Source: Actinomycetota bacterium (GTDB lineage: Bacteria > Actinomycetota > Actinomycetes > Actinomycetales > Dermatophilaceae). From it: a DNA stretch of 64,000 nt. Shown here in pieces: positions 55,411-63,499 of this stretch. Location: the NCBI GenBank assembly GCA_020161845.1, contig JAIUNK010000009.1, positions 62,001-126,000 of the forward strand, in the 5' to 3' direction. A model generated the notes under the pieces. It was given only the letters and a program-made list of their open reading frames with translations. It had not been told where the DNA came from and searched no databases. Position 1 is the first letter of the stretch, and every line of letters begins with the position of its first letter. A program made the position numbers and the translations under genes.

Positions 55411-56397
55411 ATGAGCGAGCGACCGGGGGGCCGGGTCGCCCCGGCCGAGTCCGCGATCGAGGTGCCCGAGGTCTATTACGAACTGCCGCCGGCGTTGGCC
55501 ACGAACGCCGCCGCCTGGATCGACTCGGGCCAGGCGCCCGCGCCGAGCAAGGACGCCTCGACGGTGATGCTGCTGCGGGACGGCTCGGACGCGGGTGTCC
55601 CGGCCGGCGCGGGTTCGGCCGGCGAGGGTACGCCGGGTGGGCTGGAGGTTTTCGTCCTGCACCGGGCCGCGACCATGGCGTTCGCCCCCTCCGTCTACGT
55701 CTTTCCCGGCGGCGGGGTGGATGCCCGCGACGCCGATGAGACGCTGCCGTGGGCGGGCCCCTCGCCGGCGCAGTGGGCGGCGCGGCTGGCGGCGCCCACG
55801 CAGGCCCAGGCCCGCGAACTCGTCGTCGCCGCGGCCCGGGAGCTGTTCGAGGAGTGCGGCGTGCTGCTGGCCGGACCGGACGCCGACACGGTCGTGGCGG
55901 ACCTCACCGGGCCCGAATGGGACGAAGCGCGCGCTGCCCTGATCGGGCGGGACCTGTCCTTCGCCGAGTTCCTGGTTCAGCGCGGCCTGGTGCTACGCAC
56001 CGACCTGTTGCGGGCGGTCGACCACTGGATCACCCCTGAGTTCGAGCCGCGCCGCTATGACACCCGCTTCTTCGTGGCCGCGTTGCCCGCCGGCCAGGTC
56101 CCCGACGACGACTGCACCGAGGCGGAGCACGTCCGGTGGGTGCGGCCCGCGGACCTGCTCGCCGAGCAACGGGCCGGCTCGGCGCTGCTGCTGCCGCCGA
56201 CCGAGGTATGCCTGCGGCGGCTGGAGCCTGCCTCGGCGGACTCGCTCGGCGGGGACTGGGACGGATCCGTCGCCGGGGTGCTCGCCGCGCTGGACGACCC
56301 GACGCCGCTGCCGGTGGTGCTGCCGGTCGCGGTCCGCACCGACCACGGCGTACGGCTGCTGCGCACCTGGGTGCCCCCCGCGCCGGGGCCGGCGTGA
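55411..56397 (+). CDS. Nudix hydrolase
   Basis: A 328-residue Nudix protein. The box reads GGGVDARD with, after an inserted region, AARELFEECGVLLA (about 149-162), giving the REL-x2-E-E catalytic glutamates. The long insertion between the two halves of the box and the C-terminal HWITPEFEPRRYDTRFFVA are typical of the NUDT18/19 or "acyl-CoA" subgroup. The substrate is not known. ATG at 55411 follows the RidA gene by 4 nt. Its stop overlaps the MBL gene (GTGA), so the three genes are coupled. Confidence 0.9.
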   Translation: MSERPGGRVAPAESAIEVPEVYYELPPALATNAAAWIDSGQAPAPSKDASTVMLLRDGSDAGVPAGAGSAGEGTPGGLEVFVLHRAATMAFAPSVYVFPGGGVDARDADETLPWAGPSPAQWAARLAAPTQAQARELVVAAARELFEECGVLLAGPDADTVVADLTGPEWDEARAALIGRDLSFAEFLVQRGLVLRTDLLRAVDHWITPEFEPRRYDTRFFVAALPAGQVPDDDCTEAEHVRWVRPADLLAEQRAGSALLLPPTEVCLRRLEPASADSLGGDWDGSVAGVLAALDDPTPLPVVLPVAVRTDHGVRLLRTWVPPAPGPA

Positions 56398-57263
56398 GCG
56401 GCGCTCCGGGATCGGCGCCGGTGCCGCGGGTGCCGCGGCCGGCCAGCTGGGATCCCAAGACGTGGACCGGTGGGGTGTGGAGCGAGTACGCCGAGTGCGT
56501 CCTGTGCCCCAATCCCTCGCCGATGACGCTGGAGGGCACCAACACCTGGGTGCTCGGCGCCCCGGACCGCGACGAGGTGCTCGTCGTCGATCCCGGGCCG
56601 CTCGACGAGGCGCACCTGCGGCGGGTCCTGGGCCGGATCGGCGATCGGCGGGTGGTGCAGACCCTGCTCACGCACGGGCATCCGGACCACGCCGAGGGCG
56701 GCGCCCGATTCGCCGAGCTGACCGGCGCGCCCGTGCGGGCCATCGGGACCGGCCATGACGACCTCGCGGACGGCGACTCGGTCGCCGGGGCCGGGGTCGA
56801 GTTGCTCGTCGTCGCCACCCCCGGCCACACCGCGGACTCGATCTCGTTCTGCCTGACCGTCGAGAATGCGCTGCTCACCGGGGACACCGTGCTCGGCTGG
56901 GGCACCACCGTGGTGGCCTGGCCGGACGGGGTGCTGCACGACTACCTCGCCAGCCTGGAGCGGATCGCGGCGCTGACGGGTTCGGGCCGGGTCACCGACC
57001 TGCTGCCCGGCCACGGCGGCCCGATCGCGGACGCCGCGGGGATCGTGCGCTACTACCGGGAGCACCGGGCGGAACGGCTGCAGCAGATCCGCGCGGCCCT
57101 GGCGCACGGCGCGCGGGGCGTCGAGGCGGTGGTCGAGACGGTGTACGCCGACGTGGACCGCTCCCTCTGGCCGGCGGCGTCACTGTCGGTGCGAGCGCAG
57201 CTGGACTATCTCGGGGAACCACACGGCTCCCCGCCGCCGCCGATCGACCCCCGCCACGACTGA
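56394..57263 (+). CDS. MBL-fold hydrolase (LACTB2-like)
   Basis: A 289-residue metallo-beta-lactamase fold protein. The metal motif is LLTHGHPDHAEGG (about 92-104), with VATPGHTADSISF and LLTGDTVLGWGTT and a final LLPGHGGP supplying further ligands. The C-terminal helical domain (ERLQQIRAALAHGARGVE) matches LACTB2/Rv3677-type proteins, probable ribonucleases or hydrolases. GTG at 56394 overlaps the Nudix stop. It ends the plus-strand operon; a 43-bp duplicated palindrome separates it from the convergent crp gene. Confidence 0.9.
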   Translation: MSGAPGSAPVPRVPRPASWDPKTWTGGVWSEYAECVLCPNPSPMTLEGTNTWVLGAPDRDEVLVVDPGPLDEAHLRRVLGRIGDRRVVQTLLTHGHPDHAEGGARFAELTGAPVRAIGTGHDDLADGDSVAGAGVELLVVATPGHTADSISFCLTVENALLTGDTVLGWGTTVVAWPDGVLHDYLASLERIAALTGSGRVTDLLPGHGGPIADAAGIVRYYREHRAERLQQIRAALAHGARGVEAVVETVYADVDRSLWPAASLSVRAQLDYLGEPHGSPPPPIDPRHD

Positions 57264-57273
57264 CGGACGGCGT

Positions 57274-57359
57274 ACCGTTCGGCGCGCCCCCTCCCATACC
57301 ACGGTATGAAGAGCGGACCGTTCGGCGCGGCTTCTCCCATACCACGGTATGGAGAGGGG
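57274..57359. repeat. 43-bp direct repeat with internal palindromes between MBL and crp genes
   Basis: Two copies (starting at 57274 and 57317) share ACCGTTCGGCGCG and CTCCCATACCACGGTATG at the same 43-bp offset. Each contains the near-perfect palindrome CCATACC-AC-GGTATGG (57337-57352 is exact). They fill the 100 bp between two convergent stops and could be a tandem pair of bidirectional terminators or protein sites. Confidence 0.85.
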
Positions 57360-57365
57360 GTCAGG

Positions 57366-58043
57366 TCAGCGGGAGCGGCGCTGCAGGCGCTCGACGTCCA
57401 TCAGCAGCACGGCGCGGGCCTCCAGCTTGAGCCAGCCGCGGGAGGCGAAGTCGGCCAGCGCCTTGTTGACGGTCTCCCGGGAGGCGCCGACCAGCTGGGC
57501 CAACTCCTCCTGCGTGAGGTCGTGCGCGACCAGGACGCCCTCCTCGGCGGGCCGGCCGAAGCGACCGGCGAGGTCGAGTAGGGCCTTGGCGACGCGGCCC
57601 GGCACGTCCGTGAAGACCAGGTCGGCGACGGAATCATTGGTACGCCGCAGCCGGCGGGCCAACGCGCCCAGCAGCGCCAGCGACACCGCGGGACGGTCCT
57701 TGAGGTATTCGTGCAGCGATTCGTTGCCCATCCCGATGAGTTCGGTGTCGGCGACCGCTGTCGCGGTGGCGGTCCGCGGGCCCGGGTCGAACAGGCTCAG
57801 CTCGCCGAACATCTCGCCGGGCCCGAGGATCGCCATCAGGTTCTCCCGGCCGTCCGTGCTGGACCGACCAAGCTTGATCTTGCCGTTCACGATCACGTAG
57901 AGCCGGTCACCGCGCTGACCCTCGCGGAACAGCACCTCGCCGCGCTGCAGGCGGGTCGTCGACATCGTGGATCGCAACGCACTGACGTCGCTGTCGTCCA
58001 AGGCCGCGAAGAGAGCCGCCCGTCGCACCACGTCGTTGTCCAC
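57366..58043 (-). CDS. crp: Crp/Fnr-family regulator (GlxR/Crp ortholog)
   Basis: A 225-residue cyclic AMP receptor-type regulator: N-terminal cNMP-binding barrel with the phosphate-binding cassette GEMFGELSLFDPGPRTATATA (FGE and RTATA), the long dimer helix, and a C-terminal HTH with TQEELAQLVGASRETVNKAL. This is the actinobacterial Crp/GlxR type that controls carbon and resuscitation genes. GTG start at 58043. Position beside nth and the MBL gene matches the Mycobacterium crp locus. Regulates many genes elsewhere; the near-palindrome at 37338 is a weak candidate site. Confidence 0.94.
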   Translation of the reverse strand: MDNDVVRRAALFAALDDSDVSALRSTMSTTRLQRGEVLFREGQRGDRLYVIVNGKIKLGRSSTDGRENLMAILGPGEMFGELSLFDPGPRTATATAVADTELIGMGNESLHEYLKDRPAVSLALLGALARRLRRTNDSVADLVFTDVPGRVAKALLDLAGRFGRPAEEGVLVAHDLTQEELAQLVGASRETVNKALADFASRGWLKLEARAVLLMDVERLQRRSR

Positions 58044-58178
58044 GGTCCTACTCTGCCACAGATGTGCCCCAGGTCACGTGAGTCCCGGAGCGTCGACCGG
58101 CAGCGGCGTCGGGTCCCATTCCGAGGCCCCGTTCCGGGGTGCCGCGCCGGGCGCCTGACCCCTGTCGGTGCCGGCCCC

Positions 58179-58184
58179 TACGCT
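58179..58184 (+). promoter_or_regulatory. -10 box of leaderless nth transcript
   Basis: TACGCT is followed by 7 nt and the first of two GTG codons (58192). CTGACC 18 bp upstream of it is a plausible -35. It would drive nth, the Nudix gene and marP. Confidence 0.6.
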
Positions 58185-58191
58185 GGGGCCT

Positions 58192-58977
58192 GTGGTGAAA
58201 CGAGCGCAGCCGGCGGGCGCCGTCAAGTCGGGCACCGTCGAGGCCAGCGCGGTCCAGGCCGGCGCCGGATCGCCGGGCGAGAGCGCGCTGGCCAGGACCC
58301 GTCGGGCCCGGCGGATGTTTCGCCTCCTGGTCGCCCGCTACCCCGACGCGCACTGCGAGCTGGACTTCGCCGACGCCTACCAGTTGCTGGTGGCGACCGT
58401 CCTGTCCGCGCAGACCACCGACGTCAACGTCAACAAGGTGACTCCGGCGTTGTTCGCGCGCTACCCCGACTCCGCGTCCCTCGCCGCCGCCGATCGCGCC
58501 GACCTGGAAACGATGATCCAATCCACTGGTTTCTTCCGGGCCAAGTCGCAGGCCCTGCTCGCGCTGTCCGCGGACCTCGTGCAGCGCTACGACGGCGAGG
58601 TGCCCGGACGGCTGAAGGACCTGGTCACCCTGCGTGGGGTGGGTCGCAAGACCGCCAACGTCGTGCTGGGCAATGCCTTCGGCGTGCCCGGCATCACCGT
58701 GGACACGCACTTCGGGCGGCTGGCTCGGCGATTCGGCTGGACCACGAGCGAGGACCCGGTCACGGTGGAGGCCGAGGTCGGGGCGCTGGTGCCGCGGCGG
58801 GACTGGACCGTGCTGTCGCACACGCTGATCTTCCACGGCCGACGCATCTGTCACGCCCGCCGACCGGCCTGTGGCGCGTGCCCGGTGGCGGCGCTGTGCC
58901 CGTCGTACGGCATCGGGGAGACCGATCCCGCGCGCGCGGCCTTGCTCGTCAAGGGCCCGCCGCACACCGGCCCGTGA
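58192..58977 (+). CDS. nth: Endonuclease III
   Basis: Bifunctional DNA glycosylase/AP lyase for oxidised pyrimidines. The 261-residue protein has a 40-residue N-terminal extension, then [14 protein letters not shown], the helix-hairpin-helix [18 protein letters not shown] with catalytic Lys, the catalytic Asp in [14 protein letters not shown], and the iron-sulfur cluster cysteines in [20 protein letters not shown] at 58192 (or 58195) follows a -10 box, making it leaderless; the frame start at 58168 is upstream of that box. Next gene overlaps by 4 nt. Confidence 0.96.
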   Translation: MVKRAQPAGAVKSGTVEASAVQAGAGSPGESALARTRRARRMFRLLVARYPDAHCELDFADAYQLLVATVLSAQTTDVNVNKVTPALFARYPDSASLAAADRADLETMIQSTGFFRAKSQALLALSADLVQRYDGEVPGRLKDLVTLRGVGRKTANVVLGNAFGVPGITVDTHFGRLARRFGWTTSEDPVTVEAEVGALVPRRDWTVLSHTLIFHGRRICHARRPACGACPVAALCPSYGIGETDPARAALLVKGPPHTGP

Positions 58978-59735
58978 CCCCGCCGCCCGACCCACAGGTC
59001 GAGCAGCCGCCGCAGTGGCTGGCGCGGCTGGTCGAGCGGTTGGACGCGGTCGACCCGGCGTACTTCGCCCGACACCGTCCCGATCCGAGCCGTCGGGGCC
59101 GGGCGTCGGCGGTGCTGATGCTGTTCGGTCCGCGGCACACGACCCCCGAGGCGGGGCGTCCCGCCGGCCCGGCCCCGACAGCCGGCGTGGTCGGGGACGT
59201 CGATGTGGTGTTGACCCAGCGCACCGCACACCTGCGCAGCCACCCCGGTCAGGTGTCCTTCCCCGGCGGTCGGATCGATCCGGACGACGACGGGCCCGCG
59301 CAGGCGGCGCTGCGGGAGGCCCGCGAGGAGGTGGGTCTGGACCCGTACGGCGTACGCGTCCTGGGCGCCTTTCCCGAGCTGTTCCTGCCCGCCTCGACCT
59401 CCGCCGTCACCCCCGTCCTCGGCTGGTGGCAGCGGCCGGCGCCGCTGGCCGTGACCAGTCCGCAGGAGGTCGAGCGGGTGGCCCGGGTGGCGGTGGCCGA
59501 CCTGCTGGACCCCGCCAACCGCTTCATGGCCGTGCACCCGAACGGCTTGGTGGCGCCGGCCTTCGCCGTGGACGGCCTGTTCATCTGGGGTTTCACCGCG
59601 GCCTTGCTCACATCCACCCTCGACTTGGCCGATCTGGACCATACGGACTGGAACCGGGATCTGCGCCGAGACGTTCCGTACCAGCGGGCCGCCGCGACAT
59701 CGGACCGGCCGCATTCGACAGGGGAGGCCCGGTGA
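58974..59735 (+). CDS. CoA-pyrophosphatase-type Nudix hydrolase
   Basis: A 253-residue Nudix protein of the NUDT7/YeaB group. The characteristic [20 protein letters not shown] precedes the Nudix box, which reads [26 protein letters not shown]; the LLTQRT-like line before it binds the CoA end in relatives. GTG at 58974 overlaps the nth stop (GTGA) and its stop overlaps marP. A likely role is cleaning up oxidised or acyl CoA. The same gene order (nth, Nudix, marP) occurs in mycobacteria. Confidence 0.92.
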   Translation: MTPPPDPQVEQPPQWLARLVERLDAVDPAYFARHRPDPSRRGRASAVLMLFGPRHTTPEAGRPAGPAPTAGVVGDVDVVLTQRTAHLRSHPGQVSFPGGRIDPDDDGPAQAALREAREEVGLDPYGVRVLGAFPELFLPASTSAVTPVLGWWQRPAPLAVTSPQEVERVARVAVADLLDPANRFMAVHPNGLVAPAFAVDGLFIWGFTAALLTSTLDLADLDHTDWNRDLRRDVPYQRAAATSDRPHSTGEAR

Positions 59736-60934
59736 CCTTCGGCACGGCTCTCGATGTGGTGCTGCTGGGTTTTCTCGCCCTGTGCGCGCTGGCGGGGTTG
59801 CGCCGCGGCCTGCTGGTGACGGTCGTCGCCGCCGTCGGCTTCGTCGGCGGCGCGGCGCTGGCGCTGTGGCTGCTGCCGGACCGGATCGCCGAGCTGGTCA
59901 CCGGGGGATCGCCGCTGCTGCGGCCGATGCTCCTGGTGCTCGGCGTGGTGATCCTGGCGACCGTGGTGCAGACCCTGGCGGTGCGACTCGTCGCGGGCGC
60001 CGCCAGGCGGCTGGGCACGTCCGCGCTGGGGGCCCTGGACGCCCTGCTCGGTGCGGTGCTCACGCTCGCGGTGGCCGCCGCCACGACCTGGCTGCTCGCC
60101 GGCACCCTGCGGGTCGTCGCCCCCGGTGAACTCGCCCGCGGCATCGGGCAATCGCGGGTGGTGGCGGGGATCGGCGCGGCGATGCCCGCAGGCAGCGACC
60201 AACTCCTCGGCGGGCTCAAGGCCAGGCTGGACGAATACGGCTTCCCGCGCGTCTTCACCTCGATCGATCCCGAACCGATCCGGCCGGTGCCCGGTGTCGA
60301 CGCCGGGGTGGTCGCCACGCCGCAGATCCGCACCGCCGTCAGCTCCGTGCTGCGCATCGACGCCGACGCCCCGTCCTGTTCGCGCTCCCAGGAGGGCACC
60401 GGCTGGGTCTACCGGCCCGGGCTGGTCGTCACGAACGCGCACGTGGTCGCCGGCTCGCAGGGGGTGCGGGTGAGCGTAGCCGGCCGCAGCCTGCCGGCCC
60501 GGGTGGTGGTCTTCGACCCGCGTCGCGACCTCGCGGTGCTGTCCGTGGACGGGCTCGCGGCCGCGCCGCTTCGCCTGGGCGCCCCGCTCGGTCACGGCGA
60601 CTCGGCCGTGATCGCGGGATATCCCCTGGCCGGACCCCTCAAGATCGAGGCCGCGCGGGTCCGCGAGGTCCTGATGGCTCGGGGCAACGACATCTATGGG
60701 GCGGACCGGGTGCAGCGGGAGGTGTATTCCTTGCTGGCCACGGTCCAGCCGGGCAATTCCGGGGGGCCGCTGCTCGCCCCCGACGGAACCGTCGCCGGCG
60801 TGGTCTTCGCCCGGTCCCTCGACGACCCCCAGACCGGCTATGCGGTCACCCTGGCCGAGGCGCGCCCCGTGCTCGACCAGGCGGGCCGGTCCGCCGCCGC
60901 GGTCGGCACCGGCGGGTGCACCGCCGCCGCCTGA
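59732..60934 (+). CDS. marP: MarP-type membrane serine protease
   Basis: A 400-residue periplasmic trypsin-like protease anchored by an N-terminal CvpA-like region of four helices (first DVVLLGFLALCALAGLRRGLL). The protease domain begins near residue 205; the triad is His in VTNAHVVAG, Asp in PRRDLAVLS and Ser in PGNSGGPLL. Two Cys residues (PSCSRS and GGCTAAA) could form the disulfide that controls activity in M. tuberculosis MarP, which is needed for acid survival. GTG at 59732 overlaps the Nudix stop. It ends 10 nt from the convergent hydrolase gene. Confidence 0.93.
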   Translation: MTFGTALDVVLLGFLALCALAGLRRGLLVTVVAAVGFVGGAALALWLLPDRIAELVTGGSPLLRPMLLVLGVVILATVVQTLAVRLVAGAARRLGTSALGALDALLGAVLTLAVAAATTWLLAGTLRVVAPGELARGIGQSRVVAGIGAAMPAGSDQLLGGLKARLDEYGFPRVFTSIDPEPIRPVPGVDAGVVATPQIRTAVSSVLRIDADAPSCSRSQEGTGWVYRPGLVVTNAHVVAGSQGVRVSVAGRSLPARVVVFDPRRDLAVLSVDGLAAAPLRLGAPLGHGDSAVIAGYPLAGPLKIEAARVREVLMARGNDIYGADRVQREVYSLLATVQPGNSGGPLLAPDGTVAGVVFARSLDDPQTGYAVTLAEARPVLDQAGRSAAAVGTGGCTAAA

Positions 60935-60944
60935 CCGCATCCGG

Positions 60945-61859
60945 TCAGCGGCGCGCGTCCAGCCCGGCCAGCCAGGCCAACAGCTCCCGGGTAGTGTCGG
61001 CCGGGGCCTGTTCGTGCGGGCAGTGCCCGGCGCCGTCGATGGGGCGCCAGTCGTAGGCCCCCAGACACCACCGGGCGCTGCGCTGGGCCAGGGCAGGAAC
61101 GACGACCTGGTCGTGCGTGCCGTGCAGCTGCAGCACCGGGACGACCACCGGTCGTTGGACCCGACGCAGGTAGTGCCGGCCCTGCATGTGCAGCCGGGCC
61201 CGAATCAGCCACCGGAAACTCTCGGCGGCCGAGTGCGCCACGAAGGGGATCGCCATCGCCTCGGCGTACCGCGCCGCCTCCTCCGCGTCCGGCCACCCGT
61301 CGTCCACCCCGCGCCAGGTGGTCAGGATCTTGTGCACGTACGCCGGGCCGCGCGCCATCTCCCGCTCCGGATGGAACGGGCGGTTGATGCCGAGCAACGC
61401 CCAGAGGCCCTTGGCCTGCGAAGGATGTGGGGCGGCCATCGTCGCGGCCGGGTGGGCGCAGCCCGCCACCGCCACCGCCCGCACCACATCGGGGTAGGCC
61501 ATCGGCAGCGTCCAGGCCAGCCAGCCGCCGATCCCATGGCCCACGACCACGGCGTCGGCCTCGCCGAGCGAGCGGATCACCCCGGCGACGTCGGCGGTCA
61601 GCGTGGGCGCGTCGTAGCCCGTCGGTGGCTTGTCGGAGGCGCCGTAGCCGCGCAGGTCCATCGCGACGGCCCGATAGCCGGCCTCGGCCAGCGCGGTCAG
61701 TTGCCGGCGCCACGTCCACCAGAACTGCGGGAAGGCGTGCAGGAACAGCACCAGCGGACCCTCCCCGGCGCTGGCCACGTGAAATCGGGCGCCGTTCGCC
61801 GCGACGTACCGGTGCTCCCACGGACCGGCCACGAGCACGACGGATGAGTCGACGCTCAC
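60945..61859 (-). CDS. Alpha/beta hydrolase-fold protein (EphE-like), nucleophile missing
   Basis: A 304-residue alpha/beta hydrolase. LVLFLHAFPQFWWTWRRQL holds the oxyanion region and VAMDLRGYGASDKPP is the standard loop. The nucleophile elbow, normally G-x-(S/D)-x-G, reads VVGHGIGGWLAW: Gly stands where Ser or Asp should be. LQLHGTHDQVV and DGAGHCPHEQ supply acid- and His-like positions. So the enzyme may be inactive, or it uses a different mechanism. Mycobacteria have an epoxide-hydrolase-like gene (ephE) at the same place beside marP. It overlaps no gene; start GTG at 61859. Confidence 0.9.
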   Translation of the reverse strand: MSVDSSVVLVAGPWEHRYVAANGARFHVASAGEGPLVLFLHAFPQFWWTWRRQLTALAEAGYRAVAMDLRGYGASDKPPTGYDAPTLTADVAGVIRSLGEADAVVVGHGIGGWLAWTLPMAYPDVVRAVAVAGCAHPAATMAAPHPSQAKGLWALLGINRPFHPEREMARGPAYVHKILTTWRGVDDGWPDAEEAARYAEAMAIPFVAHSAAESFRWLIRARLHMQGRHYLRRVQRPVVVPVLQLHGTHDQVVVPALAQRSARWCLGAYDWRPIDGAGHCPHEQAPADTTRELLAWLAGLDARR

Positions 61860-61898
61860 CCCGTCTCCCCCGACATCGCCTACCCCGACCCGGACGAC

Positions 61899-62369
61899 TC
61901 AGCCCTGCGCGGCCGCCTTGACGACCTCCACGGTCTCCTTGGCGGTGACGATGGTGCGCTCCGGCTTGCCCTTGACCTTGGCGATCCGGCCCTTGCCGAG
62001 CATGGCCAGGATTCCGGCGATCAGGAAGAGCAGCACGGTGACGATCAGGTAGCCCGCCCAGGTGGGCAGGAAGACCGCGATGGCCCAGGCCAGGGTGTGG
62101 AACAAGAAGGTCAGGCCGAAGACCGCGAGCACGCCTGCGACGATGAAGAACGCCGCGCCCTGGCCGCCCTTCTTGACGTCGGCGGTGATCTCGACCTTGG
62201 CGAGTTCGATCTCGCTGCGGACCAAGCTGGAGACGTCCTTGAGAGCGTCGTTCACCAACCCACCGATCGTGGGCTCGTTCTCCCGGGCGGCGACCCGCGC
62301 AGCCGCGCTCGCCTCCGCCGGGCGGGCTGCCGGGCGAGGGGTGTTGCCCTCGGGTGCGGCGGTGGCCAT
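61899..62369 (-). CDS. Phage-holin-family membrane protein (Rv3669-like)
   Basis: A 156-residue protein: disordered N-terminus, an amphipathic helix NDALKDVSSLVRSEIELAKVEI, two membrane helices (AAFFIVAGVLAVFGLTFLFH and AGYLIVTVLLFLIAGILAM), and a basic tail KGKPERTIVTAKETVEVVKA. This is the actinobacterial "phage holin family/DUF1469" type, not a phage gene. ATG at 62369 has GGAGGGAGAA upstream. It precedes the hydrolase gene on the same strand by 39 nt, giving a two-gene operon as in mycobacteria. Confidence 0.88.
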   Translation of the reverse strand: MATAAPEGNTPRPAARPAEASAAARVAARENEPTIGGLVNDALKDVSSLVRSEIELAKVEITADVKKGGQGAAFFIVAGVLAVFGLTFLFHTLAWAIAVFLPTWAGYLIVTVLLFLIAGILAMLGKGRIAKVKGKPERTIVTAKETVEVVKAAAQG

Positions 62370-62560
62370 CGGTTCTCCCTCCTGCGTCGGGCGTCGGGCC
62401 CGAATACCTGTCCCCGACGACATTAGCGACATCTGCGCCGTTCAGCCTCCCTTGCCTGGCAATGACGCCGCGTGCACCAGCGCGTGAAGGCTCCGTGAAC
62501 AGCGTCGACGGAGGCCGCGGCGGGCTTCAGGTGGCGTCGCCGACGGACGATTCTGGGGTC

Positions 62561-63457
62561 ATGGGTTATGGCGCGGGGACCTCTCCGATCGGGCTCGTGC
62601 ATCGCGGGGGAGGGGCGTTGGCGCCGGAGAACACCCTCGCGGCGTTCGCCTCCTCGGTCGGCCTCGGCTACCGCCATCTTGAGTCCGACGTGCGGCTCAC
62701 CGCCGACGGCCGGCTGGTCCTGTTCCACGACGCGACGCTGGACCGGGTCACCGACCACCGCGGCCCGGTGTCCGCGCGGTCCCTCGCCGAACTGTGCCGC
62801 ATCCAGGTCGCCGGCCCCGCGCAGCAGCCCGGGACCACGCTGCCGAACGACCGCATCTGTGCGCTGGAGGAGGCCCTGGCGGCCTTCCCGGACGCCTGCT
62901 TCTCCCTCGATCTCAAGGATCCGCGGGCCATCGACCCGCTGACGCGGGTGCTGCGCCGCCCCGGCGTCGCCGAGCGGGTCTGCGTGGCCGGCGCCTGGGA
63001 TCGGGCGCTGGCGCGGGTGCGGGCCGAGGCGCCCGGCGTCAGCACCGCCCTGGGCTGGCGCGCGATGTCGGGCCTGATCGGGTGTGCCCGGCTGGGATTG
63101 CGGCCGCCGCGGGCGTTGGCCACCGGAGAGTTCGTGCACGTGCCGCTCGTGCTGGGCGCGTTCGGGGTGTCCGGCGCCGCCGTGGTGCGGGCCGCCCACG
63201 CCCTCGGGCTGCGGGTCGTGACCTGGACCGTCGATGCCCCCGAGGTGATCGAGCGGCTCCTCGACGTAGGCGTTGATGCCGTCATCACCGATCGTCCCGA
63301 TCTGCTGCGTGAGGTGCTGCTGCGCCGCGGTGCCTGGCGGCCGATGACCGGCCCGCAGCCCGCCGCAGCGGGCCGGCTGCCCGCGGCGCACGAGCAGGCT
63401 GCGCCCGGCGCACGGGCAGCCTGGGACCGGCGCACGGGCAGTCTGGGACCGGCATGA
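62561..63457 (+). CDS. Glycerophosphodiester phosphodiesterase
   Basis: Hydrolyses glycerophosphodiesters to glycerol phosphate and alcohol. The 298-residue form has LVHRGGGALAPENTLAAF (catalytic HRG..PENT), LESDVRLTADGRLVLFHDAT (E-x-D metal ligands and the catalytic His), and SLDLKDP. C-terminal VVTWTVDAPEVIERLLDVGVDAVITDRPD closes the TIM barrel. ATG at 62561 gives a usual N-terminus; a GTG at 62495 with GAAGG upstream would add 22 residues. The last 17 residues are read through a 22-bp duplicated unit in two different frames. Confidence 0.9.
   Translation: MGYGAGTSPIGLVHRGGGALAPENTLAAFASSVGLGYRHLESDVRLTADGRLVLFHDATLDRVTDHRGPVSARSLAELCRIQVAGPAQQPGTTLPNDRICALEEALAAFPDACFSLDLKDPRAIDPLTRVLRRPGVAERVCVAGAWDRALARVRAEAPGVSTALGWRAMSGLIGCARLGLRPPRALATGEFVHVPLVLGAFGVSGAAVVRAAHALGLRVVTWTVDAPEVIERLLDVGVDAVITDRPDLLREVLLRRGAWRPMTGPQPAAAGRLPAAHEQAAPGARAAWDRRTGSLGPA
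63407..63450. repeat. 22-bp tandem duplication at the phosphodiesterase stop
   Basis: GGCGCACGGGCAGCCTGGGA plus CC occurs at 63407-63428 and, with one change, at 63429-63450; a third partial copy (GATGGGACC) follows the stop. Because 22 is not a multiple of three, the second copy is read in a shifted frame, so the tail RAAWDRRTGSLGPA is one DNA unit translated twice in different frames. Confidence 0.9.
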
Positions 63458-63499
63458 TGGGACCGGATCACCCCCGCGACGAGAAGGACGCGCCCGCCC

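Noticed and set aside
61899-62369. Possible prophage from the holin-type protein
   Set aside because: It belongs to the chromosomal actinobacterial holin-family membrane proteins and lies in a conserved housekeeping locus; no other phage gene is present.
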